NCBI RefSeq assembly: GCF_017876315.1
Contig: NZ_JAGINU010000001.1
Span: 1,488,001-1,552,000, forward strand
Reading direction: 5' to 3'
Source of the DNA: Pseudonocardia parietis
GTDB lineage: Bacteria; Actinomycetota; Actinomycetes; Mycobacteriales; Pseudonocardiaceae
Length of the DNA stretch: 64,000 nt
Shown in pieces: positions 1 through 8,088 of this stretch (position 1 is its first letter; every line of letters begins with the position of its first letter). The position numbers were made by a program, and so were the translations under genes. The notes beneath the pieces were generated by a model. That model was given only the letters and a program-made list of their open reading frames with translations, was not told the origin of the DNA and made no database searches.

Positions 1-487
1 GGGCGAGGTCGGCGGCCCGGGTGACCATGACGTGCAGTGGTACCGGGCTGGTCACCAGCGACGACCAGTCGGTCGGCTTCGACTCGACGAGGATGTGGTC
101 GAGCAGGTGGTCCAGCGAGACCATCGGCCGCCGGGTACCGAACCGGCGCGGGTCGATGAACGCGCGGCACGCCATGTCGTCGGTGAAGATCCGGGCCGCG
201 TCCGCGCCGTGCCCCAGCACCAGCGCCGTCCCGACGAAGGCGCCCGCGGAGCTGCCCCACACCTGGTCGAAGCACCCGGCGAGGCCCGCGTCCTCGAGCG
301 CGTGCACCATCCCGCCTGCGTAGGCGCCGCGCATCCCGCCGCCCCCGACGACGAGAGCGACCCGGTGGCCGTCGTGGTGGCCGCCCGCGCCGCGACCCGC
401 TTCCCGCCGCCGCTCCAGCAGCGCCAGGACCTCGGCGTCGCCGTGGGCCCCGGGTGCGAGGGTGTGGCTGCGCATGCGACCCATCAT
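1..487 (-). CDS. Patatin-like phospholipase, N-terminal part (runs off the window)
   Basis: The minus strand reads as an open frame from an ATG at 487 to the window edge, 162 residues, with no stop. It carries the two patatin signatures: a glycine-rich oxyanion loop GGGGMRG at residues 48-54 and the nucleophile elbow GSSAG at 78-82, with Ser80 as the predicted catalytic serine. The catalytic Asp lies beyond the window. Patatin-type enzymes hydrolyse acyl esters of lipids using a Ser-Asp dyad. The first ATG of a tandem ATG-ATG pair is preceded by a GGAAG ribosome site; ATG 475 is an alternative start. Residues 1-40 are Gly/Arg/His-rich and may be disordered. The substrate cannot be deduced. 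Confidence 0.85.
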   Translation of the reverse strand, partial: MMGRMRSHTLAPGAHGDAEVLALLERRREAGRGAGGHHDGHRVALVVGGGGMRGAYAGGMVHALEDAGLAGCFDQVWGSSAGAFVGTALVLGHGADAARIFTDDMACRAFIDPRRFGTRRPMVSLDHLLDHILVESKPTDWSSLVTSPVPLHVMVTRAADLA

Positions 488-723
488 CGCTTCCGGCCCC
501 CGAGCCCCGGCCGACGCCTGGTGGCACCCCGGTACCGGATCCGTTCGCGAGCCACCCGCCGCCGCACCCACGCCGTCCACCGCCCCGCCCGAACCGCGGG
601 GCGACGTCCTGGTGCGGTGGCCGCGAACCTTCACCGGGACCTCGCGCGCCCGGGCCGGCGATCACCCCGGCAACGTTCGTGGCCACCGCACTAGTAGGTT
701 CCGGCGATCAGGGGGGTGACACC

Positions 724-1527
724 GTGACGCAACGACGCCGGTTGCGGTTGGGGGCGATCGAATCGACGTCGCTCCCGGCTGCGTCCGCCCGCGCCCGCGA
801 TGCCCGGCGCCGCCGTCCGGTGGCGCGGGATCCGGCGGCCGCGGGCCTTGCCGATGATCTCGATCTGGGTGTCGCACCCGGACGTGCCGACGAGCTCTGC
901 ACACTGCTGCGCGGTGCCGTGCTCGACCACTGGGTGCGGGAGTTCGCCACCGCGAACCCGGCCGGGACGGTGGTGGAGCTGGGGCCGGGGCTCGACGCCC
1001 GTGCCGGTCGCCTCGGCGCGGACGGCCCGGAACACTGGGTCGATGTCGAGCTGCCCGAGGTCGCGGACCTGCGCCGCGAGCTGCTGCCCGCGACCACGCA
1101 CCTGGTGGCGGGCTCGGTCCTCGACGAGGACTGGATGGAGCTGGCCCGCGAGCTGCCCGGGCCGTACCTCGTGGTGTCCGACCAGGTGCTCCCGCTGCTG
1201 CCCGAGCAGGGGGTGCAGCGGATCGTGTTCACCGTCGCACGGATGCTGCCCGGGGCGATCCTGGCCACCGACGTGCTCTCCCGGGCGGCCGCAGGCCGGC
1301 TGGCCGCCGGGCCGTTGAGCGGGCTGGGAACGGACTGGACCTGCGAGGACCCGCGCGAGCTCGAGCCGTGGGGGCTGCGCCTGCTGGACGCCTGCGAGGC
1401 CGGTGCCCCGCCCGCTCCCGTCGCCGCACAGCTGCCGCGCGCCACCCGGGCGCTGGCCGCGGTGCTCGGCGTGGCGCCGGCCCTGCGCGGCCACCGGATG
1501 GCCCGCTTCGAGGTGTTGCCGGGGTGA
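724..1527 (+). CDS. SAM-dependent methyltransferase, LCMT/TcmP-type
   Basis: A 267-residue protein. The core has the class I methyltransferase glycine loop, VVELGPGLDAR, followed about 20 residues later by the acidic VDVELPEV motif. This pair is typical of the leucine carboxyl methyltransferase / TcmP O-methyltransferase family of actinobacteria, which methylates small molecules or carboxyl groups. The GTG start at 724 was chosen because a GGGGGG purine run lies just upstream; the frame is open back to 454, but that stretch is Pro/Arg-rich and unlike the family. A TAGGTT -10-like box at 695-700 could be its promoter. The true substrate is unknown; family assignment is moderate. Confidence 0.7.
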   Translation: MTQRRRLRLGAIESTSLPAASARARDARRRRPVARDPAAAGLADDLDLGVAPGRADELCTLLRGAVLDHWVREFATANPAGTVVELGPGLDARAGRLGADGPEHWVDVELPEVADLRRELLPATTHLVAGSVLDEDWMELARELPGPYLVVSDQVLPLLPEQGVQRIVFTVARMLPGAILATDVLSRAAAGRLAAGPLSGLGTDWTCEDPRELEPWGLRLLDACEAGAPPAPVAAQLPRATRALAAVLGVAPALRGHRMARFEVLPG

Positions 1528-1627
1528 GCACGCCGGCCACCAGGGGTACCGGAGCGCAGTTCGATCATCTCGGGACAGCTGTGCTGTGCTCCTCGTGGCC
1601 TCCGGGGCCGCGGGTAGGGTCGGCGCG

Positions 1628-2866
1628 GTGACGGTTCCGAAGATCGAAGTGGACCCGCTCGAGGTCGGTCTCGACCCGGACCGGCTGGCCCGGGTCGACA
1701 GCCATTTCCGCCGCTACGTCGACGACGGCAAGCTGCCCGGCGCGACGATCGCGGTGGTACGGGGCGACCGGCTCGCGCACTTCTCGCACCACGGGCTGCG
1801 TGACGTCGAGGCCGGGAGCCCGGTCACCGACGACACGATCTGGCGCATCTACTCGATGACCAAGCCGATCACCTCGGTCGCGACCCTGATGCTCTGGGAG
1901 CGGGGCGCGCTCGAGCTCACCGACCCGGTCTCGCGCTACATCCCGGCGTTCGCCGAGCAGCGTGTCTACCGCGGCGGCTCCGCGCTGAACCCGGGGACCG
2001 ACGCGGCGGTCGAACCGGTACGGATCCACCACCTGCTCACCCACACCGCCGGGCTGACCTACGGCTTCCACCACGCGCACCCGGTCGACGAGATGTACCG
2101 GGCGAAGGGCTACGAGTTCGGCGCCCCGCAGGGAGTCGACCTGGCGACGGCGGTGGACCGGTTCGCCGAGTTCCCGCTGCTGTTCCAGCCGGGCACCGAA
2201 TGGAACTACTCGGTGGCCACCGACGTCCTCGGCCGGGTCGTGGAGGTCGCCTCCGGCAAGCGGCTCGACGAGTTCTTCCGCGACGAGATCACCGGGCCGC
2301 TGGGCATGACCGACACGACGTTCTCGGTCGGTCCCGACTCGCCGGAGGCCGACCGGCTGGCCGCCCTCTACAACGCCCGGCCCGGTGGCGGCCTCGTGCT
2401 CAACAAGGCACTGGCCCGCGGTGCGACGGCCGAGCCGACCTACCTCTCGGGCGGCGGCGGTCTGCTCTCGACCGCCGGGGACTACCTGCGGTTCGCCCGG
2501 ATGCTGGCCCGCGGCGGCGAGCTCGACGGCGTCCGGATCCTCGGGCCGCGCACGCTCGCCCGGGCCACCCGCAACCACCTGCCCGGCGGCGCCGACCTGG
2601 ACACGGTCGGCCGGCCGATCTTCTCCGAGTCCGCGTTCGCCGGGGTCGGGTTCGGGCTCGGCTTCTCCGTGGTGATCGACGGGCCGGGCTCCAAGCAGCT
2701 CGCCAACGAGGGCACCTTCGCCTGGGGCGGGCTCGCCTCCACCGCGTTCTGGGTGGACCCGGTCGACGACGTCGTCGCGCTGTTCCTCACCCAGCTCGTC
2801 CCCTCCAGCACGTACCCGATCCGTTCCCAGCTCCAGACGCTGGTCCAGCAGGCGGTGATCGACTGA
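1628..2866 (+). CDS. Beta-lactamase-fold serine hydrolase (esterase / class C-like)
   Basis: A 412-residue protein of the serine beta-lactamase-like family, which includes EstB-type esterases and mycobacterial Lip proteins. It has the SxxK motif (Ser76-Met-Thr-Lys79), the Tyr-Ser pair at 194-195 that replaces YxN, and a C-terminal FAWGG segment in the position of the KTG/HxG box. No signal peptide is visible, so it probably acts in the cytoplasm on ester or amide substrates. The GTG start at 1628 lies 7 nt after a TAGGGT -10-like hexamer (1615-1620), so the mRNA may be leaderless. Its stop overlaps the next gene's ATG (TGATG), implying translational coupling with the small membrane protein. 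Confidence 0.85.
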   Translation: MTVPKIEVDPLEVGLDPDRLARVDSHFRRYVDDGKLPGATIAVVRGDRLAHFSHHGLRDVEAGSPVTDDTIWRIYSMTKPITSVATLMLWERGALELTDPVSRYIPAFAEQRVYRGGSALNPGTDAAVEPVRIHHLLTHTAGLTYGFHHAHPVDEMYRAKGYEFGAPQGVDLATAVDRFAEFPLLFQPGTEWNYSVATDVLGRVVEVASGKRLDEFFRDEITGPLGMTDTTFSVGPDSPEADRLAALYNARPGGGLVLNKALARGATAEPTYLSGGGGLLSTAGDYLRFARMLARGGELDGVRILGPRTLARATRNHLPGGADLDTVGRPIFSESAFAGVGFGLGFSVVIDGPGSKQLANEGTFAWGGLASTAFWVDPVDDVVALFLTQLVPSSTYPIRSQLQTLVQQAVID

Positions 2867-3270
2867 TGCGGCAGCCGGGTCCTGCGCTCGCGTTCACCGT
2901 CCGGACGCTGGTCGTGGCCGCGTCGCTGTGGGTGGCGACGGTCCTCGTGAGCGGCATCGAGCTGCAGAGCGGGTCGACCGGCGCCCGGATCGGGACGCTG
3001 CTCGTCGTCGCGCTGCTCTTCGGGGTGGTGAACGCGATCGTCAAGCCGGTCGTGGCGCTGGTCGGCTGCCCGCTCTACATCCTGACGCTCGGCCTGTTCG
3101 CCCTGGTCGTGAACGCCCTGATGTTCATGCTGACCGGCTGGCTGTCCGGGTTGCTGAGCCTGCCGTTCGCCGTCGACGGCTTCTGGTCGGCGTTCTGGGG
3201 CGCGATCATCGTGGGGATCGTGTCGTTCTTCCTGCACCTGGTGATCCCGGACCGCTACGACGCGCGTTAG
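2866..3270 (+). CDS. Phage holin family (PF04020-like) membrane protein
   Basis: A 134-residue integral membrane protein with about four hydrophobic segments, around residues 8-30, 40-62, 66-92 and 105-128. The internal motif FGVVNAIVKPV and the TLGLFALVVNALMFMLTGWL stretch are typical of the family named phage holin family 4 superfamily IV, which is widespread in bacterial chromosomes. Despite the name, chromosomal members have no proven lysis role. Its ATG overlaps the stop of the serine hydrolase gene, so the two are co-transcribed. The 3' end overlaps the convergent tenA gene by 4 nt. Confidence 0.8.
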   Translation: MRQPGPALAFTVRTLVVAASLWVATVLVSGIELQSGSTGARIGTLLVVALLFGVVNAIVKPVVALVGCPLYILTLGLFALVVNALMFMLTGWLSGLLSLPFAVDGFWSAFWGAIIVGIVSFFLHLVIPDRYDAR

Positions 3271-3938
3271 CGCACGGGCCACTCCTCCCGGCGGTAGGCG
3301 CCGTCCCAGAACATCCACTCGTAGCGCGACGTGGCCGTGAAGTGCTCGCGCATCAGCCCGAGCTCGGTGTCCGACGCGGTGGCGCCGATCCGGTCGGTGG
3401 CGTCCAGCACCGCGTCGACGACGGCCCGGAACTCCTCGCCCGCGTACATGTCGATCCAGCGCTGGTACAGCGGGTCCGGCGACCCCGTGCGAACGAGGTG
3501 CTCGCCGACCTCCGCGTAGATCCAGTAGCAGGGGAGCACGGCAGCGACACCCTCGGCGTAGGACCCGCCGTAGGCCGTGGCGAGCAGGTAGCTGACGTAG
3601 GCGCGGGTGGCCGGGGCGACCGGCAGCGTCCGCGCCTGTTCCGAGGTGAGGCCGAGGCCCCCGAGCAGGTCGGCGTGCAGCTCGCGCTCGGCGGCGATCG
3701 CACCGGCGGCGTGCTCGGCGAACATCAGGGTGTCGTCGTCGGTGGGGGCCTTCGCCGCGCACACCGTGAGGGCCTTGGCGTAGCCGCGCAGGTAGTGCGC
3801 GTCCTGGACGATGTAGTGCCGGAACACCTCGTGCGGCAGCGAGCCGTCGGTCAGCCCGCCGACGAACGGGTGTGCGAGGACCTGGGCGTAGATGCCCTCG
3901 ACGTCCGACCAGAGCAGGTCACGCGTGCGATCAGCCAT
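3267..3938 (-). CDS. tenA: TenA family aminopyrimidine aminohydrolase / thiaminase II
   Basis: A 223-residue protein of the TenA/PQQC fold. TenA hydrolyses aminopyrimidines from degraded thiamine so that they can be salvaged for thiamine synthesis. Key residues align with the Bacillus enzyme at a constant offset of +2: Asp46 (VQDAHYL), the nucleophile Cys137 (LPCYWIY) and the acid Glu207 (YEWMFWDGAY). The ATG at 3938 is chosen because it opens the family's usual N-terminus; a TACGGT -10-like hexamer ends only 6 nt before it, suggesting a leaderless transcript. No other thiamine genes lie nearby. Confidence 0.9.
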   Translation of the reverse strand: MADRTRDLLWSDVEGIYAQVLAHPFVGGLTDGSLPHEVFRHYIVQDAHYLRGYAKALTVCAAKAPTDDDTLMFAEHAAGAIAAERELHADLLGGLGLTSEQARTLPVAPATRAYVSYLLATAYGGSYAEGVAAVLPCYWIYAEVGEHLVRTGSPDPLYQRWIDMYAGEEFRAVVDAVLDATDRIGATASDTELGLMREHFTATSRYEWMFWDGAYRREEWPVR

Positions 3939-4143
3939 GGTCCAACCGTAGCCGTGCCGGGGCGCCGGGTATCGGGGTGACGCGATGCGGGCGAACCCTG
4001 TCGTCAACCGCCGGATGACGCTGAAGTGAGACGCTGCGCACTCCGGGAGGCGAACAGTGGCCGGTCCGTCACGATGGAGGGAGGCGGACGGCTCAGCGCG
4101 GAGACCGTGCCGACATCACGTACCCATCGGAGGAGGTGAGGGC

Positions 4144-4377
4144 ATGAGCGCACCCGCGCCCATGGAACACCACGAGAAGATGCGGATGCGGGCCGCCGCG
4201 TTCCGGGCCACGCGTCTCTACCCGGGCCCGGTCGGCGAGCTGATCTCCCGGGAGCTGCTCTCGTGGGAGGACTTCGGCTACCGCCTCGGCGGCAACCGGA
4301 TGATCATGGACCTCGTCCACCACGTCCTCACGTCGCAGCCCGCCGCACAGCAGACGACGAGATCGGACGCCGCCTGA
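4144..4377 (+). CDS. Small conserved-looking protein of unknown function
   Basis: A 77-residue protein preceded by a strong GGAGGAGGTGAG ribosome site, which supports real translation. It begins with a His/Met/Arg-rich segment (MEHHEKMRMRAAAF) and continues with an amphipathic helical part (RELLSWEDFGYRLGGNRMIMDLVHHVL), then a short polar tail. There is no signal peptide, membrane segment or recognisable catalytic motif. The pattern suggests a small helical binding or regulatory protein. I do not recognise the family. It converges with the small membrane protein gene at 4381. Confidence 0.65.
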   Translation: MSAPAPMEHHEKMRMRAAAFRATRLYPGPVGELISRELLSWEDFGYRLGGNRMIMDLVHHVLTSQPAAQQTTRSDAA

Positions 4378-4380
4378 CCG

Positions 4381-4761
4381 TCACCGGTCCAGGCTGCTGA
4401 CCGCCACGTCGGCGGCCGCGCCGGTCGGCGGGTTGCCGTCGGCCAGCCCGGCCACGGCCGCGGCCAGCACGACCATCGCCGCCAGCGACGTCAGGCTGCC
4501 GGCCCGGGCGAGGACGGTGAACGTCCGCGCCGCCGACGGGAACGGCTGCGGCGCGCCGCGGTGCCGGCCCGGCGCCGACCCGGCACGGGGCGGGCCGTGA
4601 ACCGGCCGGTGCTCCGGGGCCCGGTACCCGCCGTCGCGGTGCCGGTCGCCGGGCGTGACGCGCGGGGCCGGGACGCCGATCCGGTGCCCGGGTCCCGCGA
4701 ACGGAGCGGTGAGGTCGACGGGGCGGCGGGGGCCGGGGATACGGACGACGGGCGCGGACAT
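4381..4761 (-). CDS. Hypothetical small protein with one membrane segment
   Basis: A 126-residue frame from ATG 4761 with a long Pro/Arg/Gly-rich N-terminal half and a single hydrophobic stretch near the C-terminus (SLTSLAAMVVLAAAVAGLADG), which could be a membrane anchor or simply an Ala-rich helix. No clear ribosome site precedes the ATG; in-frame GTG codons just upstream are alternatives. Codon pattern and convergent position are compatible with a gene, but the N-terminal half is compositionally poor. It may be a non-gene. Confidence 0.4.
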   Translation of the reverse strand: MSAPVVRIPGPRRPVDLTAPFAGPGHRIGVPAPRVTPGDRHRDGGYRAPEHRPVHGPPRAGSAPGRHRGAPQPFPSAARTFTVLARAGSLTSLAAMVVLAAAVAGLADGNPPTGAAADVAVSSLDR

Positions 4762-5015
4762 GGCGATCACCACGATCTCGGGGAGTCGTTACGGGTTTCG
4801 CAGATCCGGTGCGCGCCGCCGGTTCCTGCTTCTGCCCGTGTTGTCGTGTCGGCTACTCACCCTGTTAGCCGGTGACCGCATCCGCCAACCGCCGGAGTGG
4901 CTACTCCACCCGTGTGGTGGGCAGGCGCGCCTGGGCATCCGTCGATCGATGACCGTCCGTGGTCACGGTTCACCCGTTCGGCCTGCTTGCTTTCCGCGAG
5001 CCGGTGGGCGGGAGA

Positions 5016-6284
5016 TCAGGCGAGCACCGCCTTCCCGCCGTCCGCGGTGAGTGGCAGGCGGGTGATCCCGTTGATGAACATCGACCGCAGCCGGCGGGGC
5101 TCACCGGTGGTCGCGACCCGCGGCGCGCGGCGCAGGAGCTCGGTGAACAGCGCGGTCAGCTGCCGGCGGGCGAGGTGCGCGCCCAGGCAGAAGTGCGGCC
5201 CCGGCCCGCCGAACCCGAGATGCGGGTTGGGGGAACGGCGGACGTCGAAGGTCTCCGGCGAGTCGAAGACTTCCGGATCCCGGTTCGCCGACCAGTAGAA
5301 CAGCGCCGTCTTCGCGCCGGCCGGCAGCTCGGTGCCGCCGAGCACCGCCGGCTCGGACAGTGTCCGGCGCATGTAGATCACGGGTGAGGCCCAGCGGACG
5401 ATCTCCTCGATCGCGGTCGGGGTCACGCCCTCCGGGTCCGCCAGCCAGGCGGCCCGTTGCCCGGGGTGCTCGGTGAGCAGATGCAGGCCCCAGCTGGTGG
5501 CGTTGCGCGTGGTCTCGTTGCCTGCGACGACCAGCAGCACGAAGAAGCTGGCCAGCTCGTCCGGGGTGAGGCCCTCCCCGTCGATCTCGGCGTTCACCAG
5601 CGCCGAGGTGACGTCGTCGGTCGGCTCGGACCGGCGGGCCTCCCCGAGGTCGCGCATCAGCGCCGCCAGCTCGCCGCCCGCGGTGAGCAGCGCGGTGACG
5701 ATGTCGGTGCCCTCGGGGACGTACTCCGGGTCCGCGGCGCCGAGGATCACGTTGGACCGGTCGTAGACGAACCGGTGGTGGCTCTCGGGGACGCCCATCA
5801 TCTCGCAGATGGTCCGGAGCGGGAGCCGGGCCGAGACCGCCTCGACGCCCTCGCACTCCCCGGCGGACAGCAGGTCGTCGACGATCTCCGACGCCGTCCG
5901 CTCGAGCGTGCCCTGCAGGCCGGCCAGCCGTCGCGGGGTGAAGCCGCGCGAGACGATCCGGCGCAACCGCGAGTGCCGGGGGTCGTCGGTATTGATCATC
6001 GAACCGAAGAACTCGAGGAACGCCGGCGGCATGTCGGCCACCGACGTCGCTCCCGGCCCGGACCGGAAGACCCCGGGGGCGCGGGAGGCCTCGACTACCT
6101 CGTCGTAGCGGGTGAGGGCGTAGTAGCCGGGGCCGGGATCGGGGACGTGCGAGAGCGGCTGCTCGAACCAGGGTATGCCGGGTGACTCGCGCAGTGCCGC
6201 GAATCCGGCTGCCCGTTCCCGGATCGGCGCGGCCCAGAAGCCGTCCACATCCGAGAGGTCGATCGTGGTGGTCGCGTCCGGCAT
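5016..6284 (-). CDS. Cytochrome P450, CYP124/125/142-like clan
   Basis: A 422-residue soluble bacterial P450. Visible landmarks are the I-helix oxygen-activation motif AGNETTRN, the K-helix EEIVRWASPV with the following Arg of ExxR, and the heme loop GFGGPGPHFCLGAHLAR, with Cys366 as the thiolate ligand. The heme loop and the C-terminal FINGITRLPLT resemble the second P450 of this window (17260-18525), so the two are paralogues. This clan includes mycobacterial omega-hydroxylases of sterol and branched lipids; the substrate here is inferred, not shown. The ATG at 6284 has a GGAGGG ribosome site 5 nt upstream. No ferredoxin gene is adjacent, so redox partners must be elsewhere. Confidence 0.9.
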   Translation of the reverse strand: MPDATTTIDLSDVDGFWAAPIRERAAGFAALRESPGIPWFEQPLSHVPDPGPGYYALTRYDEVVEASRAPGVFRSGPGATSVADMPPAFLEFFGSMINTDDPRHSRLRRIVSRGFTPRRLAGLQGTLERTASEIVDDLLSAGECEGVEAVSARLPLRTICEMMGVPESHHRFVYDRSNVILGAADPEYVPEGTDIVTALLTAGGELAALMRDLGEARRSEPTDDVTSALVNAEIDGEGLTPDELASFFVLLVVAGNETTRNATSWGLHLLTEHPGQRAAWLADPEGVTPTAIEEIVRWASPVIYMRRTLSEPAVLGGTELPAGAKTALFYWSANRDPEVFDSPETFDVRRSPNPHLGFGGPGPHFCLGAHLARRQLTALFTELLRRAPRVATTGEPRRLRSMFINGITRLPLTADGGKAVLA

Positions 6285-6460
6285 CGTCGCCGTCCCTCCT
6301 GCTGCACCGGTGGGGCCCGCGCCGACCCCGGGCGGAACCGGGGCCGACCTGCGCGGATCCGGGCCCGGGGACCCCCCGCGCGGGGCACCGGAACCTCGGT
6401 GTAAAGTTCTAGCAGTCGGTGAGCGGAGAGCGCAGTACAGCTCCGCGGACCGGCGCTGCC

Positions 6461-6533
6461 GCCCCCTTAGCTCAGTCGGCAGAGCGTCTCCATGGTAAGG
6501 AGAAGGTCTACGGTTCGATTCCGTAAGGGGGCT
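6461..6533 (+). tRNA. thrT: tRNA-Thr (GGT)
   Basis: A cloverleaf can be drawn by hand. The acceptor arm GCCCCCT pairs with AGGGGGC, the D arm is TAGCTCAGTCGGCAGAGC, and the anticodon stem TCTCC/GGAGA encloses loop ATGGTAA, giving anticodon GGT. The T arm is CGGTTCGATTCCG, and the discriminator base is T. CCA is not encoded. It heads the conserved actinobacterial tRNA-Thr, tRNA-Met, rpmG block. Confidence 0.95.
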
Positions 6534-6567
6534 CTGTGAGACTCGCCATCCTCGGCAGTCTCCGCAT

Positions 6568-6640
6568 GGCGGTGTAGCTCAGTCGGTAGAGCAAGCGGCT
6601 CATAATCGCTGTGTCGTCGGTTCAAGTCCGGCCACCGCTA
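6568..6640 (+). tRNA. metT: tRNA-Met (CAT), elongator type
   Basis: Acceptor arm GGCGGTG pairs with CACCGCT (one G-U pair). The D arm is GTAGCTCAGTCGGTAGAGC, and the anticodon stem AGCGG/TCGCT encloses loop CTCATAA, giving anticodon CAT. The T arm carries GTTCAAGTC. The discriminator is A, and CCA follows directly at 6641-6643. The paired first acceptor position argues for an elongator rather than an initiator Met tRNA. It lies 34 nt after tRNA-Thr and 46 nt before rpmG, probably on one transcript. Confidence 0.93.
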
Positions 6641-6686
6641 CCAGACTGGCGAAGTACCCGAATCACCCTGCTGGGAGGCACCCGCG

Positions 6687-6854
6687 ATGGCCAAGGCCAC
6701 GGATGTGCGGCCGAAGATCACTCTGGCCTGCGAGGAGTGCAAGCACCGCAACTACATCACCAAGAAGAACCGGCGGAACGACCCCGACCGGCTCGAGATC
6801 AAGAAGTTCTGCCCGAACTGCCGCACCCACAAGGCTCACCGCGAGACCCGCTGA
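6687..6854 (+). CDS. rpmG: 50S ribosomal protein L33, zinc-binding form
   Basis: A 55-residue protein of the large ribosomal subunit. It keeps two CxxC pairs (CEEC near residue 15 and CPNC near residue 43), the zinc-ribbon form of L33; many actinobacteria hold a second, cysteine-free copy elsewhere. The ATG at 6687 follows a GGGAGG ribosome site. Downstream, hadA starts only 2 nt after its stop, so the ribosomal gene and the dehydratase genes are co-transcribed as in mycobacteria. Confidence 0.96.
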   Translation: MAKATDVRPKITLACEECKHRNYITKKNRRNDPDRLEIKKFCPNCRTHKAHRETR

Positions 6855-6856
6855 GG

Positions 6857-7306
6857 GTGGTCGACCAGTCCTGGGTCGGGCGTTCGCTCGACCCGGCCGG
6901 GCCGTACCAGGTCGGTCGCGAGAAGATCCGCGAGTTCGCCGTCGCCATCGGTGACGGCGATCCGCTGTTTCACGACCTGGACGCCGCCCGCGCGGCCGGA
7001 CATCCCGATCTCGTCGTTCCGCCGACGTTCCCGGTCTGTTTCACGATGCCGGTCATCGAGGCGTTCCTGCGGGACCCCGACGTCGGGTGGGACTACACCC
7101 GGATGGTGCACGGGGATCAGCGCATCGCCTATCACCGCCCGATCCGGGCCGGTGACGAGCTGACCACGGTCGTGCACGTCGACGAGCTCCGTACCCGCGC
7201 CGGGAACCACATGCTGACCCTGCGGTGCGAGATCTCCGACGCCGCAGGTGAGTCGGTCGCGACCACGCACTCCATGCTCGTCAGCCCGGCGGGGGAGGAC
7301 ACGTGA
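6857..7306 (+). CDS. hadA: (3R)-hydroxyacyl-ACP/CoA dehydratase subunit HadA-like (MaoC fold)
   Basis: A 149-residue single hot-dog domain with the N-terminal MaoC/FAS1-like dehydratase pattern (YQVGREKIREFAVAIGDGDPLFHD) and HRPIRAGDELTTVV in the strand region. In mycobacteria HadA pairs with the catalytic HadB to dehydrate 3-hydroxyacyl chains in FAS-II. This subunit lacks the catalytic Asp-His dyad and is expected to provide the acyl channel. The GTG at 6857 was chosen because it begins 2 nt after rpmG and gives the family length. It overlaps hadB by 4 nt (GTGA), so translation is coupled. Confidence 0.85.
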   Translation: MVDQSWVGRSLDPAGPYQVGREKIREFAVAIGDGDPLFHDLDAARAAGHPDLVVPPTFPVCFTMPVIEAFLRDPDVGWDYTRMVHGDQRIAYHRPIRAGDELTTVVHVDELRTRAGNHMLTLRCEISDAAGESVATTHSMLVSPAGEDT

Positions 7307-7770
7307 GCGAGCCGTCGGGCCCGGCCGGACGACTGAGTCCGGAGACCGCGGCGACGGTGCAGAAGGGTGACGCTCTGCCCTCGTTCGAGGTGCGCGTGAC
7401 CCGCGCCGACCTCGTCCGCTACGCCGGGGCCTCGGGCGACCACAACCCGATCCACTGGAGCGACCGGGTGGCCGGTGTCGCCGGGCTGCCCGGCGTCATC
7501 GCGCACGGCATGCTCTCGATGGCGCTCGCCGGCCGGGTGCTGACGGCCTGGACCGGTGACCCCGCCTCGATCGTCTCCTACGGCACCCGGTTCACCCGCC
7601 CCGTCGTCGTCCCGGACGACGACACCGGCGCCACCGTCGAGCTCGCCGGCACGGTGGCCGAGGTCCGTGAGGACGGCGACCGGCGGATCGCCGTTGTCGA
7701 TCTCAAGGCGGTGTTCGAGGGCCGGACCGTCCTCGGGCGGGCTCGCGCCGAGGTCGTCCTGCCGGGGTGA
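7303..7770 (+). CDS. hadB: (3R)-hydroxyacyl dehydratase catalytic subunit HadB-like (MaoC)
   Basis: A 155-residue MaoC-like hydratase. The hydratase-2 motif YAGASGDHNPIH around residues 46-57 supplies the catalytic Asp and His, followed by GVIAHGML. With HadA it should form the heterodimer that dehydrates (3R)-hydroxyacyl thioesters. Unlike in Mycobacterium, no hadC follows; the next gene is tRNA-Trp. Since the organism is probably not a mycolate maker, the role may be in general or branched fatty-acid synthesis. The GTG start overlaps hadA's stop. Confidence 0.87.
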   Translation: MSEPSGPAGRLSPETAATVQKGDALPSFEVRVTRADLVRYAGASGDHNPIHWSDRVAGVAGLPGVIAHGMLSMALAGRVLTAWTGDPASIVSYGTRFTRPVVVPDDDTGATVELAGTVAEVREDGDRRIAVVDLKAVFEGRTVLGRARAEVVLPG

Positions 7771-7806
7771 CGGACCCCGGGGTAGGGCTCTGCGGGAGCG
7801 GGTGCG

Positions 7807-7812
7807 TACACT
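7807..7812 (+). promoter_or_regulatory. Possible -10 box upstream of tRNA-Trp
   Basis: TACACT fits the actinobacterial TANNNT -10 pattern and lies about 70 nt before the tRNA-Trp gene and downstream of the hadB stop. No good -35 hexamer is seen 16-18 nt upstream, so this is only a candidate start for tRNA-Trp and possibly secE-nusG. Confidence 0.35.
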
Positions 7813-7881
7813 CGATTCAGCCGGGCGCACCGGATGATCGGTCGCGCCCGTCCCACCACCCCCAGGGGCGGATCGGGACAT

Positions 7882-7954
<73 letters not shown>

Positions 7955-8088
7955 CCACGACGCCGCAGGTCGCCGGGAGTCCGGTGGCGCGGCTGACGGC
8001 ACGAACGGCGAAGTAGAGCAGGTTCTCCTCAGGCGGAGGACGTGACCGAGGGCGGGCCACACGCCCGCCGCGTGCGGAGGGCTAACGC

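Noticed and set aside
2866-3270. Prophage lysis gene, suggested by the holin family name
   Set aside because: No other phage genes are near; chromosomal members of this family are common and not linked to lysis.
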